Shown: positions 54,140 through 64,000 of the stretch, in pieces
Position numbering within the stretch: the stretch's first letter is position 1
Layout of the letters: every line of letters starts with the position of its first letter
Source: Ralstonia sp. ASV6
GTDB taxonomy: Bacteria > Pseudomonadota > Gammaproteobacteria > Burkholderiales > Burkholderiaceae
DNA length: 64,000 bases
Direction: 5' to 3'
Assembly: GCF_016429285.1 (NCBI RefSeq)
Contig: NZ_JAELUI010000002.1
Span: forward strand, 1-64,000
Notes under the pieces: generated by a model
Told to the model about the DNA's origin: nothing
Database searches by the model: none
Seen by the model: only the letters and a program-made list of their open reading frames with translations
Program-made: the position numbers and the translations under genes

Positions 54140-54292
54140 CGTTGCTTGTCTCGCTCTGGTGGATGCGCGGTCTGCGCGTTGTGCTATCCGGGTTGTGACT
54201 AGGATCGCCGTCGCTACCCGGGCGGTTATGATCGTCCTATTGTAGAGCCAGCAGAGCGCGCACTGCAGACGCGCCGGCCGAGGGAGACACGC

Positions 54293-54820
54293 ATGACCGC
54301 CAGCATCTACCAGAAAACCGACAAGGGGCAGGAAGAAATCCGCACGCGCGCCTACCACCTGGATCAGAAACACCGCGCACTGCTGCTGATGGTCAACGGC
54401 GAAAAGACCTGCGACGAGATCCTCGTCCAGCTCGCGCCACTGGGCATGAACCAGGCGGTATTCGAAGAACTGGAGCACGCCGGGTATATCCGCTCACACG
54501 GGATGTCGGCAACGCCCGCCAAAAGTGAAGCTGCCTCCGCACCAGACACGCCTGCCGCGCCCGTGCCAAGCGCTGCCTCTGGCGAGCGCGGCGTTGAAGG
54601 CTATCAGCGCCTCTACCGCTTCTATACCGAGACCATCAGCCGTTACCTCGGCCTGCGCGGCTACCTGCTCGAAATGAAGGTGGAAAAGGCCGGCAATGTG
54701 GCCGACCTCGTCGCCCTGCGCGACGCACTCAAGGCCGCACTCGCCAAGGCGCGCGGCGAGCCGGAAGCCGCCAACGTGATCGCCCAGCTTGATCTGCTGA
54801 TCGACGAGGCGACAGGCTAG
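54293..54820 (+). CDS. hypothetical 175-aa protein with Pro/Ala linker
   Basis: Residues 1-65 form a winged-helix-like domain ([34 protein letters not shown]). A Pro/Ala/Ser linker (about 70-98) leads to a C-terminal helical domain ([30 protein letters not shown]). The pattern is frequent in Burkholderiales hypothetical proteins. It is divergent from the aldehyde dehydrogenase gene. Confidence 0.75.
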   Translation: MTASIYQKTDKGQEEIRTRAYHLDQKHRALLLMVNGEKTCDEILVQLAPLGMNQAVFEELEHAGYIRSHGMSATPAKSEAASAPDTPAAPVPSAASGERGVEGYQRLYRFYTETISRYLGLRGYLLEMKVEKAGNVADLVALRDALKAALAKARGEPEAANVIAQLDLLIDEATG

Positions 54821-54839
54821 AGTTGCACGTGCAGGCAAC

Positions 54840-54868
54840 AAAAAAGGCAGCGCGAAGCTGCCTTTTTT
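54840..54868. terminator. bidirectional rho-independent terminator
   Basis: AAAAAAGGCAGC and GCTGCCTTTTTT form a perfect 12-bp stem with a 5-nt loop. It lies between the convergent hypothetical gene and the ABC-F gene and works in both directions. Confidence 0.9.
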
Positions 54869-54888
54869 GTGGAGTACGTGTGAGGTAC

Positions 54889-56511
54889 TCAGACCTCCAC
54901 GCCCTGGCTCTGCAGGTACTCGTCGTAAGTGCCGAGATAGTCGGTCAGCGTGCCGTTCGGGCGCACTTCGATAATGCGCGTGGCCAGGGCACTGATCAAT
55001 TCGCGGTCATGCGACACGAAGATCAGCGTGCCTTCGAACTTGTCCAGCGCGATCTGCAGCGACTCAATCGACTCCATGTCCATGTGGTTGGTCGGCTCGT
55101 CCAGCGCCAGCACGTTGTGGCGGCCCAGCATCAGCTTGCCCCAGATCATGCGGCCCTTCTCGCCACCCGAGAGCACTTTGACGCTCTTCTTGATGTCGTC
55201 GGCCGAGAACAGCAGGCGGCCCATCGTGCCGCGCAGGGATTGGTCATCATCACCGGCCTGCGTCCACTGGCTCATCCAGTCCATCAGGTCACGGTCTTCG
55301 GGGAATTCTTCGTAGGTGTCCTGCGGCATGTAGCCGACATTGGCGTGCTCGGCCCACTTGACGGTGCCGCCGTCGATCTCGATACCGCGCTGCACGCCGG
55401 TCTTGACCGCGCCGTTCAGCAGCGAACGCAGCAGCGTGGTCTTGCCCGCGCCGTTCTCGCCGATGATGGCAATACGCTCGCCGGCACGCACAGCCATGGT
55501 CAGGTTGTCGAAAATCTTGCGGTCGTAGGTCTTGCGCGCGTTCTCGGTTTCCACCGCCAGGTTGTGCAGCTTCTTCTCGAACTCGAAGCGCACGAACGGG
55601 TTCTGGCGCGACGACGGCTTGATGTCTTCCACCTTAATCTTGTCGATCATCTTCAGGCGCGACGTGGCTTGGCGTGCCTTGGACTTGTTGGCCGAGAAGC
55701 GGCGCACGAAGTCCTGCAGGTCGGAGATGCGCTCCTTGGCGCGCGCGTTGGCGGCCTGCAGGCGTTCACGCGCCTGCAGGGAGGCTTCCATGTAGTCGTC
55801 GTAGTTGCCCGGATAGACCTTGAGCGTGCCGTAGTCCATGTCGGCCATGTGGGTGCAGACCGAGTTCAGGAAGTGGCGATCGTGGGAAATGATGATCATC
55901 GTGGAATTGCGCTCGTTGAGCACCGATTCCAGCCAGCGGATCGTGTTGATGTCGAGGTTGTTGGTCGGTTCGTCCAGCAGCAGCACGTCCGGGTTCGAGA
56001 ACAGTGCCTGTGCCAGCAGCACGCGCAGCTTCCATCCCGGAGCGACGCCGCTCATCGGGCCGCTGTGCTGGTCGGTCGGGATACCGACGCCCAGCAGGAG
56101 CTCACCAGCGCGCGCTTCGGCGGTATAGCCATCGTATTCGGCGTACTTGGCCTCCAGGTCGGCGGCCTTCATGTAGTCGTCGTCGGTGGCTTCCGGGTTG
56201 GCGTAGATGGCGTCGCGCTCTTGCGCGGCAGCCCACATTTCGGTGTGGCCCATCATCACCACGTCCAGCACGCGCATGTCTTCGTAGGCGAACTGGTCCT
56301 GGCGCAGCTTACCCAGGCGCACGCCCGGTTCCAGCATCACGTTGCCGGCGCTCGGCTCCAGATCACCGCCCAGAATCTTCATGAAGGTCGACTTGCCACA
56401 GCCGTTGGCACCGATCAGGCCGTAGCGATTGCCCTCGCCAAACTTGACCGAGATGTTCTCGAACAAGGGCTTGGGCCCGAACTGCATGGTGATGTTGGCG
56501 GTGGAAAGCAC
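54889..56511 (-). CDS. ybiT: ABC-F family ATPase, YbiT type
   Basis: The 540-aa protein has two ABC domains and no membrane segment. Walker A motifs are GANGCGKS (34-41) and GENGAGKT in the second half; LSGGEKGR is the second signature. The first domain signature region is altered ([12 protein letters not shown]), as in YbiT. ABC-F proteins bind the ribosome E site and ease stalled translation. A charged linker ([20 protein letters not shown]) lies between domains. Confidence 0.9.
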   Translation of the reverse strand: MLSTANITMQFGPKPLFENISVKFGEGNRYGLIGANGCGKSTFMKILGGDLEPSAGNVMLEPGVRLGKLRQDQFAYEDMRVLDVVMMGHTEMWAAAQERDAIYANPEATDDDYMKAADLEAKYAEYDGYTAEARAGELLLGVGIPTDQHSGPMSGVAPGWKLRVLLAQALFSNPDVLLLDEPTNNLDINTIRWLESVLNERNSTMIIISHDRHFLNSVCTHMADMDYGTLKVYPGNYDDYMEASLQARERLQAANARAKERISDLQDFVRRFSANKSKARQATSRLKMIDKIKVEDIKPSSRQNPFVRFEFEKKLHNLAVETENARKTYDRKIFDNLTMAVRAGERIAIIGENGAGKTTLLRSLLNGAVKTGVQRGIEIDGGTVKWAEHANVGYMPQDTYEEFPEDRDLMDWMSQWTQAGDDDQSLRGTMGRLLFSADDIKKSVKVLSGGEKGRMIWGKLMLGRHNVLALDEPTNHMDMESIESLQIALDKFEGTLIFVSHDRELISALATRIIEVRPNGTLTDYLGTYDEYLQSQGVEV

Positions 56512-56622
56512 GTGGAAACCTTGATTGGAAAGCGGTGATCTGGCGCGGCAGGCATTTAGCCGTTCGCCATTTAGGGAACCTGGGATTTTACCATCCGGAG
56601 ATGACCCGGACGGACAAGCAGT

Positions 56623-57546
56623 CTAGCCGCGCAGCGTCGGATAGCCGGTCAAGTGCAGCGTAAAGCCCGTGGCGTCGATGTCCAGCGCGGCCTGCGCGCC
56701 AATCGGCAGCGTCGCCTTGGTCGGGCAATGGCCGAACGGCAGGCCGGTGACGACCGGAATCGGCAGCCGCGCGGCCAGGTAATCGCACATGAGGCTGAAG
56801 TCGTAACCCGCGTCGTACGGCGTGGTGCGGTAGCCAGAAAAATCGCCGAGCATCAGTACTTGCTGGCGCTCCAGCACACCGGCCTGCTGCAGTTGCAGCA
56901 GCATGCGCTCAACCCGATACGGATGCTCGTTGATGTCTTCAACGAAGAGGATGCCGCCGTCGATCTTGGGCAGATATGGGGTACCAACCAGGCTGCACAG
57001 CATGGCCAGATTACCGCCCCACAGCGTGCCGGCAATGCGCCCTGGGCGAGCCGTGGTCTGCGGAACATCCACGCGCAACGCGTAGTTTGGGCTGCGCAGG
57101 ATGCCCCAGAAATGCTCGACCATGTAGGCGTCCACCTCGGGCAGCGCGAAATCCGAGCACAGGTGCGGCCCGGCAAATGTCACGCCGCCCGTCGCGGCCA
57201 GATACCCCAACGAAAACGCCGTGAAATCACTATGGCCGACGATGATGGCATCGGTGGCCTGCGCACGCTGGTGGATGGCCGCAAAGTCGATGCGGTCCAG
57301 CAACCGCGTCAGCCCGTAACCGCCGCGGATAGCCATGGCGATTTCCTGACCGCCGCCAGTGCCGATCTGGTGCAGATCGGCCAGCCGCGCATCGTCGTCG
57401 CCGGCAAAGCGCTGATGTTGGCGCGCGAGGCATTCCGTATTCACCAGCTCGCAGCCCTGCGCCCGCAGCGCCGCAGCGCCGCGCTTTGCGAGCTCAGCAT
57501 CGTTCGGGTACCCAGAGGGAGCGATCAGGCGGACGGTGGTCGGCAT
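56623..57546 (-). CDS. ldcA: muramoyltetrapeptide LD-carboxypeptidase
   Basis: The 307-aa protein matches the S66 peptidase family: RLIAPSGYP at the start, AIRGGYGLTRLLDRID, IIVGHSDFTA with nucleophile Ser106, and later EDINEHPYRVERML with the catalytic Glu. It trims the terminal D-Ala from recycled cell-wall tetrapeptides in the cytoplasm. It lies 9 nt downstream of tadA on the same strand. Confidence 0.92.
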   Translation of the reverse strand: MPTTVRLIAPSGYPNDAELAKRGAAALRAQGCELVNTECLARQHQRFAGDDDARLADLHQIGTGGGQEIAMAIRGGYGLTRLLDRIDFAAIHQRAQATDAIIVGHSDFTAFSLGYLAATGGVTFAGPHLCSDFALPEVDAYMVEHFWGILRSPNYALRVDVPQTTARPGRIAGTLWGGNLAMLCSLVGTPYLPKIDGGILFVEDINEHPYRVERMLLQLQQAGVLERQQVLMLGDFSGYRTTPYDAGYDFSLMCDYLAARLPIPVVTGLPFGHCPTKATLPIGAQAALDIDATGFTLHLTGYPTLRG

Positions 57547-57555
57547 GCGGTCAGT

Positions 57556-58604
<1,049 letters not shown>

Positions 58605-58679
58605 GGAGCGCAAAGGACTGGGCGGCAGCGAACGCCGCAAAACGGCTGGAACGACTGGGACAAAATGCTGCGGCCCGCC

Positions 58680-59318
58680 TTAGCGGATGCCCAGCATCTT
58701 ATGGGTTTGCAGCGACAGGCGCCAGCGCGGGCGGCGCTGGCACAGCGCAACGGCTGCCACCGTATTCTGCCGCGCAAGCGGACCATCCATGGCTTGCAGG
58801 AAGAAATGCTGGAAATCCAGCCGTTCATATGCGTCCAGGTCTTGCCCGTCTTGCGGGATCACGACCTTCAACTCATCGCCACGTGTGACGACCAGCTCCG
58901 AGCCCATCTTCGGGCTCACGCACACCCAGTCGATGCCCTCGGGCACGGCGATGGTGCCGTTGGTCTCGATGGCGATTTCGAAGCCGCGTGCGTGCAGCGC
59001 GTCGATCAGAGGGGTGTCCAGTTGCAGCAGCGGCTCGCCACCGGTGCAGATGACGAGCGGCTTGCCGCCCGCGGCGTCGGCCGGCCATTCTGCAGCGACG
59101 GTATCGGCCAGGGCATCTGCGGTGGTGTATTTGCCGCCTTGCGTGCCATCCGTGCCAACAAAGTCGGTGTCACAGAACTGGCAGACGGCGGTGGCGCGAT
59201 CGGCTTCGCGCCCGCTCCAGAGGTTGCAGCCGGCAAAGCGGCAGAAGACGGCTGCGCGGCCGGTGTTGGCACCCTCGCCTTGCAGCGTGTAGAAGATTTC
59301 CTTGACGGCGTAAGTCAT
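58680..59318 (-). CDS. queE: 7-carboxy-7-deazaguanine synthase
   Basis: Starting at 59,318, the 212-aa radical SAM enzyme has the three cluster Cys in the C-x14-C-x2-C spacing (Cys31, Cys46, Cys49) found in one QueE class, plus CTGGEPLLQ. It converts carboxy-tetrahydropterin to CDG in queuosine synthesis. The x14 loop (NLWSGREADRATAV) replaces the CX3CX2C of standard radical SAM enzymes. Confidence 0.93.
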   Translation of the reverse strand: MTYAVKEIFYTLQGEGANTGRAAVFCRFAGCNLWSGREADRATAVCQFCDTDFVGTDGTQGGKYTTADALADTVAAEWPADAAGGKPLVICTGGEPLLQLDTPLIDALHARGFEIAIETNGTIAVPEGIDWVCVSPKMGSELVVTRGDELKVVIPQDGQDLDAYERLDFQHFFLQAMDGPLARQNTVAAVALCQRRPRWRLSLQTHKMLGIR

Positions 59319-59427
59319 GTCTGAACGGTGGCATTCACAGGAAGATGATGCAAAAGCACCCCATTTCCCGCGCAAACCGTACCAGTACCCACTAGTGAAT
59401 AACTCGATATTGTTTCACAAATCGGGG

Positions 59428-59556
59428 TTATCCGCAGAAGGACGCCAGCGTCACAAACGAAAACGCACCCTCCGGTGTCAGCCACGCCGCAAAGACCAAC
59501 GCCGCGCTGGTTGCCGCCAGCGCCCACGCCGCCCAACGTTTGAGTCGCCCGTTCAT
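59428..59556 (-). CDS. 42-aa membrane protein coupled to the MFS gene
   Basis: The ATG (59,556-59,554) overlaps the MFS stop codon as ATGA on the minus strand. The product has a basic N terminus (MNGRLKRW), one membrane helix (WALAATSAALVFAAWL) and a short C-terminal tail. The overlap argues for translational coupling, so it may be a small partner of the transporter. No family is recognised. Confidence 0.6.
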   Translation of the reverse strand: MNGRLKRWAAWALAATSAALVFAAWLTPEGAFSFVTLASFCG

Positions 59557-60797
59557 GCTGGTTGCACGACAGGCTTGCGCGCCAATTGACGGTCATCGAT
59601 CGGCCAGTGCAGCAGCGCGGCCACTATGCCGAGTACCATCGCGCCAATCCAGATGGCGTCGTACGAGTGCAGGCGGTCGTACACCACGCCACCCAGCCAC
59701 ACCCCAAGAAACGCACCAACCTGGTGGCCCAGGAACACGAACCCAAACAGCGTGCCGATATAGCGCACCCCAAACACCTGCGACAGTAGCCCATTGGTGA
59801 GCGGCACCGTGCCCAGCCACAGCAACCCCATCACGATGGCAAACCCATACAACGTGACCGGCGACAGCGGCAGCAGAATGAACAACGCAATCGCCGCTGT
59901 GCGAATCAGGTACAGCAGCGACAGCAGATACTTGCGCCGGAACAGCCCGCCCAGCGCGCCGCAGTAGTAGGTGCCGACGATGTTGGCGGCCGCAATCAAC
60001 GCCAGCGCAATCATGCCGTGCCGCGCCGTCAACCCCTTGTCGAGCAGGTATGCCGGCATGTGAGCCCCGATAAAGGCAAGCTGGAACCCGCACGTCAGAA
60101 AGCCGAGGTTCAACAGCCAGAAGCCCGGATGCGCAAAAGCCTCGCGGATGGCGGCTCCCATGCTCTGGTGCGCCTCCTGCGCCACGGCGGTGGCGGCCTT
60201 CTCACGCAGCGGCGCGGCCAGCGGCAGGAATACCGCCATCACCACGGCCATGACCACCAGCGCCGTCACCCAGCCGACGTTGCTCAGCAGCCCCTGCGCC
60301 GTCGGCACCATGATGAACTGGCCGACACCGCCCACCGCGCCCGCCACACCCAACGCCCAGCTACGCCGCTCAGGTGGCGTAAGCCGGCTGATCGCGCCGT
60401 ACACCACGCCGAATGAGGTGCCGGAGAGCCCCATGCCGATCAACCCGCCCGCCGATAACGTAAAGCCCAGCGGCGTGCCCGCATGCGCCATCAGGACCAA
60501 ACCCAGCGCATAGACGACGATACCCGCGACCACCACCTTGGCCGCCCCAAAGCGGTCCGCCAGCATGCCGGCAAACGGCTGCGCCGCGCCCCAGATCAGG
60601 TTTTGCAGTGCGATGGCCAGGCCGAAGGTCTCGCGCGTCCAGCCGTGGTCCATGGTAATGGGCACCAGGAACAGGCCCTGCACGTGACGGATGCCCAGCG
60701 CCAGGCCGATCACCGCCCCGCCGGCCAGTACCGGCAGCCAAGGCGATTGCGTCAACGATTTCGATGTCATGGGTGTGTTCTCCGTGGCGACTGACAT
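59553..60797 (-). CDS. MFS transporter, 12-helix, oxalate/formate-antiporter-like
   Basis: The 414-aa protein has 12 membrane segments with AGMLADRFGAAKVVV in loop 2-3 and LSGTSFGVVYGAISRLTPPERR in the fourth-fifth region, and resembles the OFA/CynX-like MFS branch. The substrate is unknown. It is divergent from a LysR gene with a clear operator between, so it is probably induced by its own substrate. Confidence 0.88.
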   Translation of the reverse strand: MSVATENTPMTSKSLTQSPWLPVLAGGAVIGLALGIRHVQGLFLVPITMDHGWTRETFGLAIALQNLIWGAAQPFAGMLADRFGAAKVVVAGIVVYALGLVLMAHAGTPLGFTLSAGGLIGMGLSGTSFGVVYGAISRLTPPERRSWALGVAGAVGGVGQFIMVPTAQGLLSNVGWVTALVVMAVVMAVFLPLAAPLREKAATAVAQEAHQSMGAAIREAFAHPGFWLLNLGFLTCGFQLAFIGAHMPAYLLDKGLTARHGMIALALIAAANIVGTYYCGALGGLFRRKYLLSLLYLIRTAAIALFILLPLSPVTLYGFAIVMGLLWLGTVPLTNGLLSQVFGVRYIGTLFGFVFLGHQVGAFLGVWLGGVVYDRLHSYDAIWIGAMVLGIVAALLHWPIDDRQLARKPVVQPA

Positions 60798-60866
60798 TCC
60801 TATCCTGCAGGCTTGCGTTTGACTGGAATGTCGTCCGATGGCTTATTAAACTTCGCCACATTGGGG

Positions 60867-60889
60867 GTTCTCAATTGATCTTTGAGAAC
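60867..60889. promoter_or_regulatory. LysR-type operator between the MFS and LysR genes
   Basis: GTTCTCAA-TTGATCT-TTGAGAAC is a perfect 8-bp inverted repeat with a 7-nt spacer, the form of a LysR recognition site (T-N11-A within it). It lies about 70 bp from the MFS start and 20 bp from the LysR start, suiting autorepression plus activation of the exporter. Confidence 0.8.
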
Positions 60890-60909
60890 GCTTCACATGA
60901 GGAAAACGC

Positions 60910-61854
60910 ATGTCGACACCGTTGGTTCGATTGGCCTCCCTGGACTTGCTGCGCGGCTTCGTGGCCGTGGGCCGGCGCATGAGCATCACGCTGGCCGCCG
61001 ATGACCTGTGCCTGACCCAATCGGCCGTGAGCCGCCAAGTGTCGGTGCTGGAAGAAGCACTGGGCGTGAAGCTGCTAGTGCGCGGGCACCGCTCGATTGC
61101 CTTCACGCCCGAGGGCGAGCGCCTGTTCCGCAGCGCCGACAGCGCCGTGCAGCAGTTGCAGGACGCCATCGGCGCCATTCGCGTGGCAGCCGAGCGCCGG
61201 CCTGTCACGATCACCGCCAGCATCGGCGTGACGGGCCTGTGGCTACTGCCGCGCCTGGCGCGCTTCCAACAGCAGTACCCGGACATCGATGTGCGCGTGG
61301 CCACCAACAACCGCCTTGTCGACTTGAAGAACGAAGGCATCGAACTGGCCATCCGCTACTGCCCGCCGGGGGATGCGCCGCCCGGCGCAATCCGGCTGTT
61401 TGGGGAAACCGTGGTGCCGGTTGCCCATCCGTCGCTGGCGCTGCGTCCGCTCGATTCCGCCGACGCGCTGGCAGGCCAGACCCTGCTCGACTTTGACGAC
61501 CGCGACCTGCGCCGCCCCTGGCTCCAATGGACCGACTGGCTGGCCGCCGCTGGCTGGAGCCACGCCAAACCGCGCACGGTGCTGCGTTTCAACCAGCACG
61601 ACCAGATCATCCACGCGGCCGTGGCGGGCCAGGGCATTGCGCTTGGGCGACTGGAGTTGATCTCCCCTCTGCTGGCCGACGGCAGGCTGGTGCGCGTGCC
61701 AACCACGGCCCCTGGCGTGCACAACGCGCATGCGTACTGGCTGATCCAGTCCGAGCCCAACCCGCGCCGCGATGTGCGCGACGTGGCCGAATGGATTCGT
61801 GCTGAAGCCGCCGCCCAGGCCTCGCATGCGCCCAGCGCATCCGAACTTGCATGA
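60910..61854 (+). CDS. LysR-family regulator, GcvA-like
   Basis: The 314-aa protein has the N-terminal HTH (SITLAADDLCLTQSAVSRQVSVLEEALGVKLLVR) and a GcvA-type effector domain (TITASIGVTGLWLLPRLARFQQQYPDIDVRV). It is divergent from the MFS transporter and probably binds the operator at 60,867. The ligand is unknown. Confidence 0.9.
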   Translation: MSTPLVRLASLDLLRGFVAVGRRMSITLAADDLCLTQSAVSRQVSVLEEALGVKLLVRGHRSIAFTPEGERLFRSADSAVQQLQDAIGAIRVAAERRPVTITASIGVTGLWLLPRLARFQQQYPDIDVRVATNNRLVDLKNEGIELAIRYCPPGDAPPGAIRLFGETVVPVAHPSLALRPLDSADALAGQTLLDFDDRDLRRPWLQWTDWLAAAGWSHAKPRTVLRFNQHDQIIHAAVAGQGIALGRLELISPLLADGRLVRVPTTAPGVHNAHAYWLIQSEPNPRRDVRDVAEWIRAEAAAQASHAPSASELA

Positions 61855-61920
61855 AACACGTTTGAGCGCACGCAGCGCACCACGTGTAATGCAGCCAACG
61901 ACACCCACGTTGGAGGCTGC

Positions 61921-62758
61921 ATGGCCCCTCATACCCGACCACAAACGGTGGTCGGTGGCCTGAGTTACGTCAAACCCGGCACCGGCACCCCGATCAACTA
62001 CATGTACCCACCGCCTGCCGGCGAGCCTTGGCAGACCTGCGAATACGAACTGCACGAGGTCAGCATCGCCGACATGCGTTCTGCCACGCCGGCCCTTGAG
62101 CGCGAAGGCTTCATCCTCGCCGAGGCTCCCACGCGCATGACGGACTTTGGCGATGAAGAGGCGATCCGCTCGATCTACTATGCAGAGGCCGCCGAACTCG
62201 CCACCGCCGCAACAGGTGCCCGCAGCGCACATGTATTCGATCACCTTGTGCGCAAGCGCGACCCGAGCCGCCCCACCCTGACCTTCGGGCGCGAAGGCGA
62301 CGGCCCCCCCTTCTGCCGTCGGCCGCATCCACAACGACTACACCGAAGCCTCCGGCCGCCTGCGCCTGGGCCGCGTGCTGACCAATCCGGCACAGGCCGC
62401 CGCCGTTTGGCGCTATGGCATCGTCAACATCTGGCGCTCGATCCGTGGGCCGGTGCTCGATACGCCGCTAGCCCTGTGCGACGCGCGCAGCGTGAACGCT
62501 GCCGACCTCGTCGCCGCCGAAATCCGCTACCCCACGCGCACCGGCGAGCTGTACCTTGCCACCCACAACCCCCGCCACCGCTGGTGGTACGCCTCGGCGA
62601 TCGATCGGCACGAGGCGCTGGTGTTCAAGCAGTACGACTCGCAGGCCAGCGGCGTGGCGCGCTTCACACCGCATGCCGCGTTTGCCCACCCTGCGGCGCC
62701 GGCCGGCACACCGCCGCGCGAGAGCATCGAAATCCGCTGCCTGGTGGTCTATGACTAA
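61921..62758 (+). pseudogene. CmcJ/NvfI-family oxidoreductase gene, frameshifted in a C7 run
   Basis: The first part (61,921 to about 62,304) encodes PGTGTPINYMYPPP and the CmcJ pattern. After a run of seven C at 62,304-62,310, the homologous reading continues in the +1 frame (GRIHNDYTEASGRLR, WRSIRGPVLDTPLALCD, RWWYASAIDRHEALVFKQYDS) to a TAA at 62,756-62,758. Removing one C restores a single 278-aa frame. The family includes biosynthetic oxygenases and hydroxylases. This may be real decay, phase variation or a sequencing error. It overlaps the next gene by 8 nt. Confidence 0.8.
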
Positions 62759-63422
62759 GCTCGCCCCGTACAACGCCACGTGGGAGGCCCTCTTCCCCAC
62801 ACCCACCGTCGAGTTCTGGTTCGACTTCGCCAGCAACTACAGCTACCTGAGCGTGATGCGTATTGAGGCGGCAGCCATACGCCAGGGCGTGCGCATCGTG
62901 TGGAAGCCGTTTCTGCTCGGGCCGATCTTCCAGTCGCTCGGTTGGAGCAACTCGCCGTTCATGCTGCAGAAAGCCAAGGGCGACTACATGTGGCACGACA
63001 TCGCCCGGGAGTGCCACAAGATCGGCGTGCCCTGGGTGAGGCCCAGCACCTTCCCGCGTGCCTCCGTGCTGCCGCTGCGCGTGGCGCTGCTGGGCGCAGA
63101 TCGGCCTTGGATCGGCGCGTTCTGCCAGCGCATCATGCTGCGCAACTTCGCCCAGGACCACGACATCCACACACCGGAAGCCGTGCGTGAAGAACTGACC
63201 GCACTCGGGCTTCCCGCCAGTGCGATCTTGGCCGAAGCGCTGTCCGACGCCAACAAGCTGAGCCTGCGCGAACAAACGCATGCGGCGCAGATTCGTGGCA
63301 TCTTTGGCGCTCCCACGTTCTTTGTCGGTGACGCGATGTTCTGGGGCAATGACCGCCTGGATGACGCGCTCGCCTGTGCCTCAGCCTTGCAGTCCAACCC
63401 GTATCCACCTTACCCCGGATAG
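62751..63422 (+). CDS. DsbA-like 2-hydroxychromene-2-carboxylate isomerase-type oxidoreductase
   Basis: The 223-aa protein has the DsbA/KGST fold pattern: VEFWFDFASNYSYLSVMRIE at the start, FLLGPIFQSLGW, then GIFGAPTFFVGDAMFWGNDR. The usual CxxC is replaced by SNYSY (Ser in the active position), as in HCCA isomerases, which use glutathione in aromatic degradation. The start overlaps the CmcJ stop, so the two form one transcript. Confidence 0.88.
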   Translation: MTKLAPYNATWEALFPTPTVEFWFDFASNYSYLSVMRIEAAAIRQGVRIVWKPFLLGPIFQSLGWSNSPFMLQKAKGDYMWHDIARECHKIGVPWVRPSTFPRASVLPLRVALLGADRPWIGAFCQRIMLRNFAQDHDIHTPEAVREELTALGLPASAILAEALSDANKLSLREQTHAAQIRGIFGAPTFFVGDAMFWGNDRLDDALACASALQSNPYPPYPG

Positions 63423-63424
63423 CC

Positions 63425-64000
63425 ATGCCGACTCAGATCGAAAAAGCCCACGCCTTCCGCGCCCTGCACGAACGCAGCGGCACCTTCGTCATCCCCAACC
63501 CGTGGGACCCGGGCTCGGCCCGATTGCTGGCGGCGCTCGGCTTCGAGGCGCTGACCAGCACCAGCGCCGGCTTTGCCTTCTCGCGCGGGCGGCCCGACTA
63601 CGGCGTTGGCCGCGACCTCATCCTCACGCACGTGGCCGATCTGGCTGCAGCCACTGACCTGCCGGTGGCCGCCGATCTGGAAAACGGCTTTGGCGATACC
63701 CCCGAGACCGTGGCCGAGAGCATCCGCCTGGCGGGTGCCACCGGCATCGTGGGCGGCTCAATTGAAGACGCCACAGGCCACGCCGATGCGCCCATCTATC
63801 CGCTGGAAGCCTCGGTCGAGCGCGTACGCGCCGCCGTGGAAGCCGCGCGCTCGCTGCCGTTTCCGTTCACGCTCACCGCGCGCGCAGAGAACCACCTGCA
63901 CGGCCGTAACAACCTGGCCGACACCATCCGCCGCCTGCAGGCATTCCAGGACGCCGGCGCCGACGTGCTCTACGCCCCCGGCCTGAAAACGCGCGAAGAG
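63425..64000 (+). CDS. isocitrate lyase/PEP mutase family protein, 3' end off-window
   Basis: The 192 residues visible show the PEP mutase/ICL pattern: FVIPNPWDPGSARLLAALGF, TSTSAGFAFSRG, LPVAADLENGFGDTPETV and GGSIEDATG, which supply metal and phosphate ligands. Relatives act on C-C or C-P bonds near a carboxylate. It starts 2 nt after the DsbA-like gene in the same operon and continues past the window. Confidence 0.88.
   Translation, partial: MPTQIEKAHAFRALHERSGTFVIPNPWDPGSARLLAALGFEALTSTSAGFAFSRGRPDYGVGRDLILTHVADLAAATDLPVAADLENGFGDTPETVAESIRLAGATGIVGGSIEDATGHADAPIYPLEASVERVRAAVEAARSLPFPFTLTARAENHLHGRNNLADTIRRLQAFQDAGADVLYAPGLKTREE

Noticed and set aside
54823-56538. Long open frame of 571 codons on the plus strand
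   Set aside because: It is antisense to the clearly conserved ABC-F gene and is a by-product of high GC; composition is unlike protein.

Overview
The window is high-GC DNA from a betaproteobacterium, most likely Ralstonia or a close relative. That is inferred from gene content, base composition and intergenic repeat style; no 16S gene or species marker is present. It splits cleanly in two: the right-hand part of a Mu-type (transposable) prophage (about 1-32,845) and ordinary chromosome (about 32,846-64,000).

Prophage. The early region (transposase, repressor, left end) lies off the left edge. The visible order is Mu-like. It starts with GemA/gp16 and a Mor-type activator. A lysis block follows: endolysin-like protein, small holin-like protein, and an Rz/Rz1 spanin pair with Rz1 nested in Rz. 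Next come a DksA/TraR zinc-finger protein, terminase (gp27/gp28), portal (gp29), an F-like head protein with a C-terminal nuclease-like domain, gpG, the gpI protease with an internal in-frame scaffold start (Z), a small head protein, the gpT capsid, and gp35/36/37-type connectors. The tail is not Mu-like. A single tube-like protein, a chaperone gene with a TTTTTTC -1 frameshift site, a 1559-aa tape measure and no sheath indicate a long non-contractile (siphovirus) tail. The tail genes include a 1463-aa protein with six tandem LamG-type domains, probably for host binding. At the right end are a DNA adenine methyltransferase and a two-zinc-knuckle protein, recalling Mu Mom/Com. Two tandem 22-bp direct repeats then mark the probable right terminus.

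Two non-coding segments in the head region look like structured RNAs. One (8460-8585) folds as a compact four-way junction closed by a perfect 10-bp helix. The other (11,851-11,897, just after the capsid gene) has competing hairpins. TTAA also occurs about 48 times in the 32.8 kb of phage but only about 3 times in the 31 kb of chromosome.

Chromosome. Next to the phage end lie a 126-bp palindromic element and a TTTCTTTG-type hairpin. Then come a drug-efflux-type MFS gene divergent from a LysR regulator; a CreA-family protein; and a small unknown protein. A seven-gene molybdenum hydroxylase operon of the form II cox type follows (small, large and FAD subunits, then CoxD/E/G-like and XdhC-like maturation genes). 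After it are an NAD-dependent epimerase/reductase, MgtC-like protein, chemotaxis receptor, DUF2252 protein, GH15 hydrolase, DUF1289 protein, aldehyde dehydrogenase, and an ABC-F ATPase (YbiT type). A minus-strand group holds LdcA, TadA, QueD and QueE. Last come a second MFS/LysR divergent pair with a clear operator, a 42-aa membrane protein coupled to that MFS gene, a CmcJ-like gene frameshifted in a run of seven C, a DsbA-like oxidoreductase, and the start of an isocitrate lyase/PEP mutase family gene cut by the window edge.
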